From assembly GCA_944989445.1 (NCBI GenBank), contig CALYLW010000137.1, positions 440,134 through 504,133 on the forward strand: DNA of 64,000 nucleotides. The letters are read 5' to 3'. Numbering within the stretch: the first letter of the stretch is position 1; each line of letters opens with the position of its first letter. Below are positions 22,560-36,200 of this stretch, one piece after another. A program made the translations under genes and the position numbers. The notes beneath the pieces were generated by a model. It was not told where the DNA came from, made no database searches, and saw only the letters and a list, made by a program, of their open reading frames with translations. The stretch comes from Ampullaceana balthica (lineage: Eukaryota; Mollusca; Gastropoda; Lymnaeidae).

Positions 22560-23052
22560 ATGCATTGCATTTTTATTAGAGTTTTCAATGTTGAGAACCT
22601 ATCCCACGCCCGAATTTCCAGACGGGAAGAGCTAGAATTTGTGTTTGTCCTTGCATACGGAATAAGAATGATTTATTTATTTATTTTGTTTGTTTGTTAA
22701 TCTCAATGTCTATCTGAGGTTTGTAATAATATATTATCTTTGTTTTGCATTTCAAAGTTTGAATTAATGGCCCTATGTATTATTACGACTTTGACTTTTA
22801 CCCTTCTATCATCTAGTGCTTCTTGGTTTAATGATTTAATTGTCAGTTTTGAATATTCTCCAGTAATGAATCTGGAAGCTCTTTTAGAATTTGTTCTCGT
22901 TTATCTATGTTTTCTTTGGTGGACGGGTCACATACAGAAGATGCATATTCTCGTGGCCTACATGTCTCACCAAAGTGATTTTCTTTTATAATTGTGTGTG
23001 TGAGTGTGTCACAACATTTTTGGGTTCGGAGAACTGAAAGAGCATTAATCAT
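22560..23052 (-). pseudogene. LINE 3' remnant (Jockey/CR1-like RT C-terminus)
   Basis: The minus strand encodes EYASSVCDPSTKENIDKREQ (about 22960-22850), the C-terminal end of reverse transcriptase in many Jockey- and CR1-like LINEs. Decayed IIHRAINSN-type sequence follows. It aligns with the better copy at 53843-54564. 5' truncated and disrupted. Confidence 0.7.
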
Positions 23053-23769
23053 TTACGCATGTCATGATAATTGGGCGGCTTCAAGAAGAAATAATGTTAA
23101 AAAGGGCGGCGCTATTGAAGTTGACAATATCAAATGTGTATAAACACGTGTTAATTCTCCGATTTAAAATATTTTTTAATAAAATAAAAAAAAGTTTGCA
23201 TTCTCCCAGTTTGTTTACTTGGGTAACTATGCTATAATTAACTTGTTTTGAATCATGCGTATCACTATGATAATACTAATGACTAATTTTTAAAATTTTA
23301 AATGGCAGTTCGGATAAGCGAAATTTTGGGAAATCGGCTTTCTGTAAGCTTTAGTTACATGTATTATATATTGTTCTATTTTTCAATCGCGCGGAGTTAC
23401 CTGATCTTCCATGATGCGCCACTCAAACTACGGAAAGGGAAAGCGCACCAAACATTAAATACATTGTGAAGACCAAACGCATAATCTTTAATAGCCGGTT
23501 CACATGTACAAATTTGTGCGTGTTAACCGGGCTGTAAGGGATCCTCAAAGAAAATTGACCCAACCCGAACAAAGGCAGATGCTCAAATAGATGTAAAGAA
23601 ACCAAACCCACCCAGATGGATATGGCTTTGTGTACAAATCACTTTACTTTGTTACAAAACAGAATTACAAACTTACCATTAGAAAACGAATGGATACCTT
23701 CGAACTGTGAGGTATGCTTTGACAAGGACACTATGATTTTTGGATGGTGGTCTGAAATGTTCTGAGTCT

Positions 23770-23980
23770 TTTTGTACAGAGCTCAGGCGCTGGTCCGCCT
23801 AAGGGAGTTATGCAGAAACCGAGTAGCAGAAAACAAACAGGTGGACCAAGACCAAGAATTAGAGTTTAGAGGGACGGATGAGGTGGATAAGGACCTACAG
23901 CTGTTGAAACTGTCAAGGGTCCGAACATGGAGGTGGAAGGCCATTGAACGGTTTGAATGGAAGATTTTTATTTAGCAGAC
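23770..23980 (+). pseudogene. LINE tail remnant
   Basis: Fragments resembling GRPRTRxxD, then DEVDKDLQLLKLSRVRTWRW and KAIERFEWK, as seen after the RT domain of some LINEs (GRPRxRWxDxVExDL...W). Only this segment is recognisable. Confidence 0.5.
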
Positions 23981-25039
23981 CAGGGCTCTATTTACTATCT
24001 GGTTTGTATGGATACCCTACAAGGAAAGTGGCATATTTATACATTTTATATAATCTGAATCATGCATATCGCTACTACACGGTGATAATAACGTAAAAAT
24101 GGCATTTCTGATTACCAAATTTTGGGAAATCGGGTTTCGGTTTATTATAAAATAAATATAGCTCAATTTTTAAAAAAATAGTTCTTCTACTTCTGTTTGT
24201 CAATAATTTTTTTTTCAAACTTAATAATATAAAAAATAAAAAGGGATGATACAAAATTTTAAAAATAGTTTGGCCTTTTTCAAAACTTTGATCTGGCAAT
24301 CTTTACCTTGCTTCCGTGTTTCGTTTAGTGACAGATCATCTCTACCACTCTTGTGTTTCCGTTGTAAATTCAACTTGGCCTATATAATACAAGTAATTGA
24401 GATATTTATTTTTCAATCCACCCAATAATTATTTTTAAGTGAATCCATTCATGTTTTATTTTCAAATATAATTAACCTGCAAAATGCAAAATATTCTCAT
24501 TCTCCACTGAACCTTTAAATTTTAATGTTTGAGTTCTGAGTTTGATCTTATTTTTTTTTAAATTTAAAGTTGTCTATGATGAATAATGCCATCGGCATCA
24601 CCAAACTATGATGACCATTGACATGAACATTCATTTCACTTTATTACTGAACTGATATTGCCAATACTGCATACGCTCCCCTACTTACTACAATTAGCAT
24701 ATACAATATGACTATTTATTACATACTCAGTACTCAGACCATATTCAGTCTCAGCCAGGGATATCGCATGGCATAGTGAATAGTGTAACTCACTGTAACT
24801 TCAAACACTGAATAACACTACTAATACTAAACTAAGATGGCTATTTAATTTATTGTTATAATTATAACAATAACAGAATCTGTAGATCAGACTTAAACTT
24901 AAGTTTAAATAAGGGGAATTAATTAACACTATGACTATGCTTTCAACAAAAACATAAGTATCCATTTCAGTAGTAGGTTAAAAAGCTGTTGAGGATTTCA
25001 CCTACCGTTGCAGCAGCATCACAAGCACACTCTCCATGG
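23981..25039. other. Intergenic, nothing recognised
   Basis: AT-rich spacer. The short open frames show no domain. Confidence 0.4.
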
Positions 25040-25607
25040 AAAAGGAAATAGAAACCAGAATCGGAAAGGCAGCATCGTTAATGTCAAGGCTAAATCAAAG
25101 AGTGTGGAACAATGTGAAGCTCACTGATAGGAGGAAAATCACTGTACCAGGCCTGCGTGCTCAGCACACTCCTTTATGGCAGCAAGTGCTGGACAGCCTA
25201 TGCTAAGCAAACAAAGCAGCTTCCACTTGCGATGTTTGCGTAGGATCCTACACATTAAGTGGCAGGATAAAATCACGAATGTGGAGGTACTCAGGAGGAG
25301 CTATATGCTGTGTGAGAGGTGCCTGTGGTGGTTGGGCCATGTTCACAGGATGGGCTTGGAGCGAATTCCAAAAGCCCTGCTTTATGGTGAGCTGGCTAAT
25401 GGTGTGTGGATAAGAGGTCGCCCCTGCCTGCGCTACAGGGACGTCTGCAAGAGAGACATGTCCTTGGCATGCATCGATCACAAAACGTGGGAGTCCATTG
25501 CAGAGGAGCGCACACTCTGGCAGTCAAAAGTTCGTGACGGCATTCAAGTTGTGGAAGCCACCCTCACCGCCAGGAGTGAGGAGAGAAGAGCCAGGAGAAG
25601 GGGGTAG
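25040..25607 (+). pseudogene. RTE-type LINE 3' remnant
   Basis: Encodes LRRILHIKWQDKITNVEVLR and CLWWLGHVHRMGLERIPKAL, then GRPCLRYRDVCKRDM. This is the C-terminal region of RTE-like LINE reverse transcriptases. Upstream in another frame are ETRIGKAASLMSRLNQRVWN and, after a shift, LSTLLYGS. A frameshift near 25160 and the missing RT core mark it as dead. Stop at 25605-25607. Confidence 0.8.
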
Positions 25608-26580
25608 GAGGTGCAGGAGTCAACGCCATTGTCCCCCGAGGACGGACGGATGCCATAGATCTTAAGAAAGTGCGGTTATAATATACTGGATTAACATCCC
25701 AGTGAATTAGTGAAATTTTCTGAGTTGGGTTTATATTTTTGTAATAACATGAGGCTGCCATGGCAATTGTATGACATGGTTTTGCTACTTTTTTCCCCTT
25801 ATTCATACTTATAATTCACTTACCTATCACAGTCAATCAAAATATAATTTGTTATTGTTATATTATATACTCATATACCCACAAATATCCAGAAGAATTT
25901 TCTTGAGTCTGAAATTGAATATCCTTAAGTAAATTTAAGGCACCTTGTTACATACATCTTAACAAGCAAATTTAGCTACCATTGGCTGTCCTTATATACT
26001 AAGATCACAATCACAGGCTGTAGTTTGGTTGGTGACCCCTCATCTAGTGCATGGTAGGCAAAGGGAAAATTTAAATTATTTTCCTCACAAATTTTAATTA
26101 TAAACTAAATTATGTGGCAAGTTTTACTTGTTTCACATACCATCAGAATTTTTGTAACATGAGAGGGCTAATATAAATGTCTAGAATCAACTATTGTGCT
26201 GCCGACCATGGGCTGTATTAGTTGTATCTATGAAAGATGCCTAAATGGCAGGAGAGTTATACAAAGTTATTAATTATAGATATATCAACCGTTAGATAGG
26301 ATGAGTCAGAAAGGACTGTTGAAAACATCACTGTTTCTCTAAGACAAAGTGCATCACATTCTCACTATATCAGTACAAATAAAGTACTTAAGTTAAAGTG
26401 ATAATAAGTATAATCTTATACTGCTTTACGGTTGCAGTGTGTTTTACCAGAAGAGCATAATAATCATATTGTCACATAGAACTGGGCCCTAGTTCAATTT
26501 CATTATAAGGATAATAACAAAAGACATCAAATCATAAAACAAGGATACAACAGGCATGTGCCCTAATTTACTTAGAATGC
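25608..26580. other. Upstream flank of erlin, no gene seen
   Basis: AT-rich. A 5' UTR exon and promoter of the erlin gene should lie here or further left, because the first coding exon begins at a splice acceptor. I cannot pinpoint either. Confidence 0.4.
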
Positions 26581-26806
26581 ATGCCGCGGTGGTCTAGCGG
26601 TAGCGTGCTGGACTGCCGAACCGAGACAAAAGAGAGTCGTGGGTTCTGTTCTCGGTGCTGGCAAGGCCCCCGGGGTATTGTGCGAGCCACACAATCCCTT
26701 GCTCGTTAGTGGTGGCTAAATAACGTGTGAACGCTACTTCACATGCCCCATAGTCCGTCATGGACTGGAAAGGGGATTATTATTAGGACACAATAATCTT
26801 CTGCAT
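26581..26806 (+). mobile_element. tRNA-derived SINE with LINE-type 3' tail
   Basis: The head resembles a tRNA gene: box A-like TGGTCTAGCGGTAGCG (26590-26605) and box B-like GGGTTCTGTTCTCG (26641-26654). The body contains AACGCTACTTCACATGCCCC. The end AGGACACAATAATCTTCTGC (26784-26803) matches the LINE 3' ends at 48620 and 53880 in sense orientation. It lies just upstream of erlin. Confidence 0.78.
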
Positions 26807-26858
26807 ATTCATGAGTAAATTTACTTGTGTCAAAAACAATGTCAATGTTTTGTACTTA

Positions 26859-27069
26859 CCGTATATACTCGAGTATAAGTCGATCTCGAGTCTAAGACGA
26901 CCACCCAATTTGAATTTGAGACTTGAAAAGTGGAATCTTAAGATTTCATTTATGACATTTATCGTGTTACTTGAATTTTAAAAATGAGTTATGAGAGTAT
27001 AAGTCGACACGTTGATTTTGGGCTCAAAATTTTAAAAAAAAATTTTGACTTATACTTGAGTATGTGCTG
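26859..27069. mobile_element. TA-flanked MITE (Tc1/mariner-type)
   Basis: 211 bp with inverted ends CCGTATATACTCGAGTATAA and TTATACTTGAGTATGTGCTG, flanked by TA on each side (26857-26858, 27070-27071). It ends only about 54 bp before the first erlin coding exon, within the upstream intron. Confidence 0.75.
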
Positions 27070-27123
27070 TAATTAAATTTCTTAGATGTTCTTAGAAATT
27101 GATTCTGTAAAACTTTTGTGCAG

Positions 27124-27220
27124 TAGTTCAAAATGGCACAACCAGCTGCAGTATTCATGTTAGTTGGTGCTGTTATTCTAGGAATTTTCATAAATTTCTC
27201 TATACACAAGATTGAAGAAG
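27124..27220 (+). CDS. ERLIN2: Erlin exon 1 (start ATG 27133)
   Basis: The acceptor TTTTGTGCAG ends at 27123, so a 5' UTR exon must lie upstream. The ATG is followed by [17 protein letters not shown], the membrane anchor. Ends in phase 1 (GAAG|gtaact). Confidence 0.9.
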
Positions 27221-30200
27221 GTAACTATTTAATTAATTTAATTATGTACTTGACTAATCTGATATTGTTTCATTTGGTTGTTTTAAGAGATTTCTAAAAA
27301 GTATATATGTATGATTAAATTTTTAGGTTACAATTTAAATCAGATGTCATGATTTATTTAATGATTATAAAAATCATAAAGTTCCAAAAATTGCTTATTT
27401 ATATGCTGAACTCCTACACTTTCCACTTTTCACATACATTGTTTTTTTAATTTTGTTTTTACTTTTTTTTTGAAACAGAACAAATTTAAATTCTATTACT
27501 GAACAACTTTTACGTAAAGTTCTATCAATAATAATTGTTCACTTATAGATTTATCTTGTCTGCCGACACCCATTGCACCTCATGTGACCCTATCATTTGT
27601 TTATTCTCCTATAATCCACTTTAACATGTGTACAATGCATCCAATGCACACAAAAGAACATCTAGATAATCAACTTTGTCGCAAGGGGCAATTATCCTTC
27701 AAAATTGATAACAATATTTGAATTGGAGCTGAACTGACAATGTGTCAGCATTGCCCCAGCTTAACATACATGTGTAATTTATTTTCAAATTACATTTTAT
27801 CGTATAATCTGGACTTTAAAATTAAGGATAGGTGTTAAATATAAAGTGTAGCTATGAAAAATAAATTAAAAGCATTATTTAAATGTATTCATTCCATGTA
27901 CATTGTATTTTGAAATTGTAATGATTTCAATTACGAATTTTTCGTTTAAAGTTTTCATAACTTTCTATATATACAAAAACTAAGAATTTTATATAAGCCT
28001 ACTTTTAATCCAATATTATGAAAGGGGTGCATTTTTGTTTACCTTAAATTGGGACATTTTCCTGAATAATATATTTTACTTGTTTAATCTTATGAGATCC
28101 AACCTGTATTTATTTGAAAAAAGAAAACGTTTTGTAAGCTAGTAACTCAATTATTATACTAATGTACATTTCCTTAAGATAGTTTAACGGAACTCATTTT
28201 ATTATGCCAATTTCATTTTTTCTTTACTGGTTTTAGATACCTTTCTTCATTCTAAATCATGAGTATGAATAATTCATTTAAAGTTTGTTTTTATGGCAAA
28301 ATGGAAAAACAAAAATATATATATACTTCTTTTTAGGCCTCCTGCCACTTTTTGTTTTCCCCACTCCTTCCATCCCACCGTTAACCAACCCGACACCCAT
28401 ATCCCCACCTTTTGTTTGTTGAGGTAATCATCTTTTAGTTACACTGATAATAAAGTATTCTATTACTTATTAAATTTATAATGATATGATACTAACACCA
28501 CTTGTAATATTTATTTTTAAATTTATTATTCTCCTCAGGGCATGTTGGAGTATACTATAGAGTAAGCCTTTAGAGTTCAATCCGGCTGTAACAATTTTTC
28601 TTTTTAAAAGTGTTTAGTAATAATTTATTATATTTATTTATCAAGATAATCTTTCAAGTTTTTGTAATATAATTTAAGACGCATGCTAAAATACTGTTGG
28701 TGTTTTTTAAAAACTCATTTGGTGGTAAGATTGTTTAGCTCTAGCTTATAGAATAATGTTTTTCATTTACCTTAAGGGTGGTGCTCTCTTATCGACAACT
28801 AGTGAACCAGGATATCACTTTATGCTGCCAGTGCTCACCTCATTTAGATCAGTTCAGGTAAGTTTGTCAGTGTTAACTGTTATACAAACCTTTTTTTGAA
28901 AATAAGATGTTTGAACTACATTTAGTTTCATTGGTGAATATTTATTTAATTTATTTTTTAAAATTAAATTTTAAGTGTATATCCTTCAAAATGATATTTA
29001 AAAAGTCGTAAAAATAACAATTTTTATTCTATAAAGACCACTCTACAGACAGATGAGGTTAAGAATGTTCCATGTGGAACAAGGTATGTATTTCTAATAT
29101 TTTTAGGACCATGTATATATTACACACCCTCAGAAAAAAGGTTAAATGTAAAAAAAAATCACTAGTTGGCACAATTAGTATTAAAAAGCTCTCTGTTTTG
29201 CTAATTCTAAACTGCTGCATGGTTTAGGTCAGATATATGCACTTCCATGCAGCTTAAAGGGAACAGCAGTGTGAATCTCTAAATGTATAGGTGCAACTTG
29301 GGGGAGAACGGTCTGAACGTTTGATATTAGCACAGGCTATATATTGATGTGTCTTGAAGTGCTCTGCTGATATTGGTTGACCAGCTAAACTTAAATTGAT
29401 ACTTTCTTCCCCAACGCACAGCCCCCCCCCCACCCCCACAAAAAAACCCTACTAAAAAGAATGTTTCCAAAAATATGCACAATTATATTTTAAAAAAGAA
29501 GAAAAACATTAAACAAAAAATTATTTTATAGTATTAATCAATGTTCCCTGTAAGGTTAATTGGTCCATATGCAAAGTAAAAAAAAACTTTTTAGCAGAGA
29601 TGAACAGCATCCATTTTTTGTGTGCAATATTTTAAAAAATTTGCTGCTCGGTAATTCTAAACTGCTTTGCTGAATCTGTCAGATAGCTTAAGGGGAACAT
29701 TGGTACTAATAGTTCCATATACTAATACATATTAATGAAATAATTATACCAATTCATTCATTAAAGAAGAGTTTGGCTTTTAACATTCAGAAAGGGGGTG
29801 AGGGAATATAAGGATCCTGTTTGTGATAAGTCCAATAAAATTTTTAAAACATCTCACTTGCAGCGGTGGTGTTATTATATACTTTGAAAGAATTGAGGTC
29901 GTCAATAAACTGGATTCATCAGCTGGTAATTTAAACTTAATAAAACTTTGAGTTGTTTTGTTAAAATTCTATTTTCTATTAAGTTTTTAAATGAGAAGTA
30001 TCTGGGCAATCAATAAAAAATTAAAAGTGAATAATTTTAAAATGAACATTTATAAATTTAATGAAATTCACTAATTATTCCCTTTTCTTTCTTTTAAGTT
30101 TATGATATTGTAAAGAACTACACTGCAGATTATGACAAGACATTAATCTACAATAAAATTCATCATGAACTTAACCAGTTCTGTAGCAGTCACAATCTTC

Positions 30201-33200
30201 AGGAAGTCTATATTGATTTGTTTGGTAAATATTTAATCTTTATTAAATATTTCCATACGAAAAATTGATAAGCAAAAAAATATTTAAAAATAAGAAGTAA
30301 GTTATTCTGAGTAATAGGCAGGCCTGCCAACCATCCCGATTTTTTCGGGATTATACGGATTTTTTACCCATGCCTACGAAATCCAGATAAGACCGTTAAT
30401 CTCCCGATTTTCCGAAGAAAAAAAAATTCACCATGAAAAATCTGAATGCGAAAAAATTATAAAAAGAAAAGGCTAATACTAATAATGGCGGTGATGTATT
30501 TCGAAAATGAAAATGCCACTTCCTAGGTTTTTTCCTGTACTTCCGTTATCCAAGCGAACCGCGATATCTAACTATTTCTTCGTTGGCCATCCGATCGTAC
30601 ATTATTCCTTTTACCAGCCTAATATTCAGCTGTTCTGTGACTTAAAAAAAAATGAATTCATTTGTAAGGAACGCTGCTAAAAACGGTTTTCCAGTGACTG
30701 AGCTTCAGAGTGTTTGTACTAGTACTAAGACTAGTCTAACTAAACAAATAAAGAAAAGACGTCATTGGGACATTCGTTTTCGAAACAGTATCAGTATTTG
30801 GAAAAACACTCGCCTGTGGCCGTGGCGAAACATTTGCAATCTGTGCCAGACCTAATTATCTTTTGAAAGTGGTGGGTTCAATAACAATAAAAAATAGTTT
30901 AATGCAAAAATTACAACTGCTGATTAGTAAAGTAAAAGTAGTGAATCTACATCTGTTAACAATTACTTTGTTATTATTGTTGAAGGAATCGGAATAGGAA
31001 ATTCAGATATGAAATGGAAAGTTTTATTTACCATTCTTCTTTTTGGAAGAAATAAAGATTTTTCTAATACCTATCTTTTTAATGCCAGATTCAAAGAAAT
31101 GTTTCCAGAAAAATTACAATGAAATCATTAATTCGGTTAATTCAGATGAATGATACTCTTTCTAAAGTTTCTAACTAAAAAACTAATATTTATCTAAAAG
31201 CAAAGCTAACTTCAATTGACGAAAGAACTGTTCAAGTTCAAAAAGGCCACTAGGGAAATGCTGGAAAGCTGAACTCTATGCAGCCTCTGTTCATATGTGA
31301 AAAACATGGTTATTCTCTCGTGTATCTGAATGCAATGTAAACATTTCCAGTATTCTGTGGTGTTCTGTAGACACTTAAATTAAAAGATAATGGATTTAAC
31401 TTATTACTTTATATTTATTTAGTATGTAGTTCTTAAACCAGCGCCATGGGGTGTTGCAACGCCGCGCGTGGACCCCTCTACAGATTTTTTTTCTTGGCAG
31501 GTTGGCAGGCCTGAATAGGCCATTATGACTAAATTGACTGTTCTTTAGTTAAATATTATTCAACAATGTGACCTAATTTTATGTTTAGATCAAATTGATG
31601 AGAATCTTCGTAAGGCCCTGCAGTCAGAGCTTTATGAGATGGCACCAGGACTAACTGTGCAAGCTGTGCGTGTAACAAAACCTAAGATCCCAGAGCAGAT
31701 TCGTAAAAATTATGAAGCAATGTAAGCAATTACAATTCTTTCACAAATAATAATATCCAAATCAAAAATTTATTTAAGCAAAAAATATCAAGATAGCAAT
31801 GAAATGTAACCCTAAAAGACATGGCAAAGAAAGGTGGTAAGGAAGTAATAATAAAGATGGAAAGAATGAGATGAGTCGGCTAGATATTAGAACACTTGTG
31901 ATATTATTCTCACTGTTTACTCCATGGGTCATATTATTGTTCTTTTAACCTCATGGGTGGTTGAAAAAGTAAATATAACAGATATTTTGGGATAGTGTAT
32001 GATTTTGATATGGCTTTTATGATTGCACACCAAACCTGCTGTAATATTAACAATTATTAAAGGCCTGGATATAAATAATTTGTCAGTTTTTGGGGTTAGC
32101 TTATGTCAGTTTGTCAAACCTTTATTACGTTTGTGCTAACAAATTCACAAATTATCTTAGCTGACAGCATTAACTAAGAGTATGATGTTGATTGTTAAAA
32201 ACAAACTATTTATATTCTTTGTCCAGGTTGGTGAACAGTTGATGCTAGGTTTACTTTTGTCATTAATTTAAAGATTTTAAGATAAGAAAATTACTTTTTT
32301 TTAAAGCTTTGTTATCAAGACACTAACAAAAATAGAGATTGTTTTAAAAATGCCTACAGCTTATGTAAGTAAAGTCTGTGCGGTTGAAAAAACATTGAAC
32401 ATGTCAATTATCTACTTTTGGAAGTGACTTTTTTTAAGATGTGATCTGAATATGTTTATTCATTTACAATTAAGCTGCTGTCAGAATAATTAATAAGTAG
32501 TCTGTACTACGAATAAATATTATACTATTTGGGAGTTTAAGGATAAACAACTCTGAAAGAAGTAAATGACATCTTTTTTTTGTTTGTAAATCTGTTTTAT
32601 TTCAGTACACTTCTTTTTGTAAATCTGTTTTATTTCAGTACATCTCTCTTTTTAAAAACAATTTCAAACTTCTTTACAGGGAAGGAGAAAAAACAAAGCT
32701 CTTGATAGCAATACAGAAACAAAAAGTGGTGGAAAAGGAAGCTGAAACTGATAGAAAACGAGCCATTATAGGTTAGTTTTCTTTGTTTCAAAGGTTTTTT
32801 TATGAAATAATAATGTTGTTATTAACTATGGGGTATATCGTCTGAATTTTTGCATATATGACGCTCACTTATGTTATAGCAGTGTTATATGTATTGCGGT
32901 TGGTCTGGAACAATGTTTTATAACAGTTCTTTATATTTTAAATTAATTTTTTGCCTTTAAAAAAAGTTTGGCTCTTCAAATTTGAAAATAGCCTAGATTC
33001 ATTTAAAACAAAAATTTACCTTTTTTTCCAACTATTATTAAGACATTTTAAAAAATATCAATCATTGCAATTTACTTGTTTATTTGTGAACACATTTTTT
33101 GGAATATGTAAACTTTTAATTGCAAAATTGTATTCTGTAGAGGCTGAAAAGGTGGCCCAGGTTTCAAAGATTCAATGGGAGCAAAAGATTATGGAGAAAG

Positions 33201-36200
33201 AGTCTGAGAAGACAATGTCTGAAATTGAAGGTATGGGTAATGATTTTTTTTAATGATCTCTATGAACAAATATGACAATGGCAGTATGTTAAAAATTAAA
33301 ATCTTATAGTACAGTTAGGAAAACAGGATTTTCAATTACAGTCAAAACCGGTTAAGCCGACGGCGCTTGGGTATGAAAAATGGCGACGAGATAACCGATG
33401 ATCAAGTTAAAACGAAAACCAATATGGCGGCAAAATATTAACATGTGCTTGAAATTTCTTTATGTACATGATGTGTGTTAATTAGTGATGGGACGATTAA
33501 TCGGAATCGTATCGGAACCCTAATATTTCTTCACTCTTTCCTAAGGTTGTAAGGACTCTAAATATAACCATGGTTCCCTCTCAGGAAAAAGTCGGGAATT
33601 CTTTAAAAAATGTTTTCGTCCTTCAAAGTCGGGAAAAGTTATGACTAGTCGGGAATTTATATATATATTATATATATTTATGCCGAAGTACGTCTCTGTG
33701 GTCATGTTTCGATTCTATTTAATAAAGAAATTATTTTTTTTACCAGTTTATAATCGTCTGCGCATGCGTTAAATGTTCAAAATTTTCGCTTGGCCTCATC
33801 GCATGGCGCGTGTGGCGTGGCATGTCACTATTGTCACAGCCGCTCGCGTTTGCAATATCCGTCGAATCAGCGAATTAAAAAAAGCCAAAAAACATATCTA
33901 TATGGTAATTTTAAGTTTAATGCTTTTGACGTGCAGGATATCTGTCACTATTAGACCGCTCTCGAATTTCCTGAGACTCAGTCAATCAAACTTGTAATAT
34001 AAATAAAACTATTGCGGCCTTAACCATTGATCACAGCACGCTGTGTATTAGACCTCGGCCGGCAACTAAGGCTAAGCGAATTTTTTAAAAAATCATTCCT
34101 TATCAGAATTCGACCTACAAAAGTGATGACGTGTATATTATATATATCAGGGTCCCCACACAGTCGGGAAAACGGGAAATAGTCGGGAATTTATCGAATA
34201 AATTTCCCGGTCGTGAAAACCGGGAATTTGAGCATTCTAGTAAGGAATTTTTCAGGATAGTCGGGAATTTTTATTTCATAATAAAAAAAATAAAATAATA
34301 CTCGAATCGTTTCAATTACGACTCCATTATCATTTATCGACTGCATTTTACTGTAGTATTAGTTATGACTTTTCTGCGCATGCGTTGAAATCGTTCTTCC
34401 GAATACTTCCGATGCCGACCCCATTTAAATTGTGAGAGAAAAACGACTTTGCGCCACTCGAGTCTCAATCATTTGATCTCTCTAATACTCTGTGCTCGGC
34501 TCTTACTAATCAATAACTTTCAAACTTTGAATTTTTGGAGTCACTGGAACAGTTTTGTGGTGAGTATTCACTTATGTCAATTATTTATATAGGTTTTATC
34601 GGCAGATCTGGTTTTTAATTTAAGAGTCATAGTAGTCACTAGTTACAGTAGTATTACAGTATTTGAATTTGATAATAATAGTATTAATATTAATTAGGCT
34701 TAGGGGATATTAGGGAATATTAAACTTCTGAAATGAATATTTGTTATCGGCAGATCTGGTTCTTAATTAATTTAATCTGGTATATAAATTTATTACAGTA
34801 TTTCAGAAGTCCAGTACTATTATTATTAGTATTATTAGGGCTTAATTAATATTGTATTGGATTAGGCAGGTATATTAAGTCATCTGTAATTATTGTAATT
34901 TTTATCCCTTTGCCTTTGGTTTTTACTTAAATAAAAATAGTATAACAATCTACTCCTTATTTAATTTAAGAAGTACCCTACAGTAAATAAATTTGTATTT
35001 GAGCTTAGTATAGTATTTTTAATAATTATTGTTCCAAGTCTATGACCATGATTGTAATAACATTAATTAATAGTTTATAATGTTAAAATAACTTGTAAAA
35101 TCTATTGTTTCAGATAATTATGCCTAACTGTACTTTCCAAGATAAGTGGTTGGAACAACCTGAATTCAAACCATGGCTTTCCCGTGACAAGTTGGTGCAC
35201 AATGCATATTGTAGGATTTGTTCCAGATCTATTGATATCCGTTCAATGGGCAGGACCGCACTCATCTCCCACATGAAAGGGAAAAAACATGAAGATAAGC
35301 TTAAATGTAGCCAATCGTCTCCAATAACAGTGTTCACTAAAAATAAACCAGCTGTTGACATCCCATCAAATTCAGCCACACACTTTGCTGAAGTATCTAC
35401 TCCAAAGTCACAGTCAACATTGTCCAATTTTATTTCAAAAAAGGATACATTAAATGCAGAAATTTTATGGGCGTTAAAATGTGTTGAATCAAATTATTCA
35501 TTTTCATCACAAGCGGACATTGTGCCACTATTCCAACGGATGTTTCCAAATTGTGAAATAGCGCAATCAATGAGCTTAGGGGAAACCAAAATAATGTACA
35601 TGTCATGTTTTGGTATTGCTCCTTATTTGACTTCCTTGCTGGAAAGAACAACAAAGGATTCTCCATATGTCCTCCTGTTTGACGAATCCTTAAACAAGGA
35701 CCTTAAAAAGAAACAACTTGACATTCACATCAGGATGTGGGATTATGATAAAGTCAAGACTCGCTATTACACATCAGATTTCATTGGCCACTCTTGTGCC
35801 TCTGATGTGTTGGACTCTTTCGAAGAGAAAGTTGTCAACAGCATCGGACTAAATAATATTGTTCAATTGTCCATGGATGGACCTAATGTTAATTGGGCCA
35901 TATTTAAAAAAATGCAAGAAAAAATAAGTATGAATTTCCAGCATCAGCTAATTGACATTGGCTCTTGTGGACTTCATACACTACACAATAGTTTCAAGGC
36001 AGCTATTGATGCTACTCACTGGGGAGTATCCCAGATTTTGTCAGCGCTGCACACCCTTTTTAAGGACACTCCAGCTCGCAGAGAAGATTACGAAAAAACA
36101 ACAGGACAGTCCATGTATTCTCTGAGCTTCTGCTCCCATCGTTGGGTTGAGAATGCATCAGCATGCCAGCGGGCTTTGAATATTTTTCCCTTTATGTCTC

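Noticed and set aside
30652..30855. 67-codon frame in erlin intron 6
   Set aside because: Lies inside a TIR-bounded element and shows no recognisable domain.
33339..34147. Pogo transposase remnant
   Set aside because: The ends and TA flanks fit pogo/Tigger, but I could not find any DDE-transposase block on either strand.
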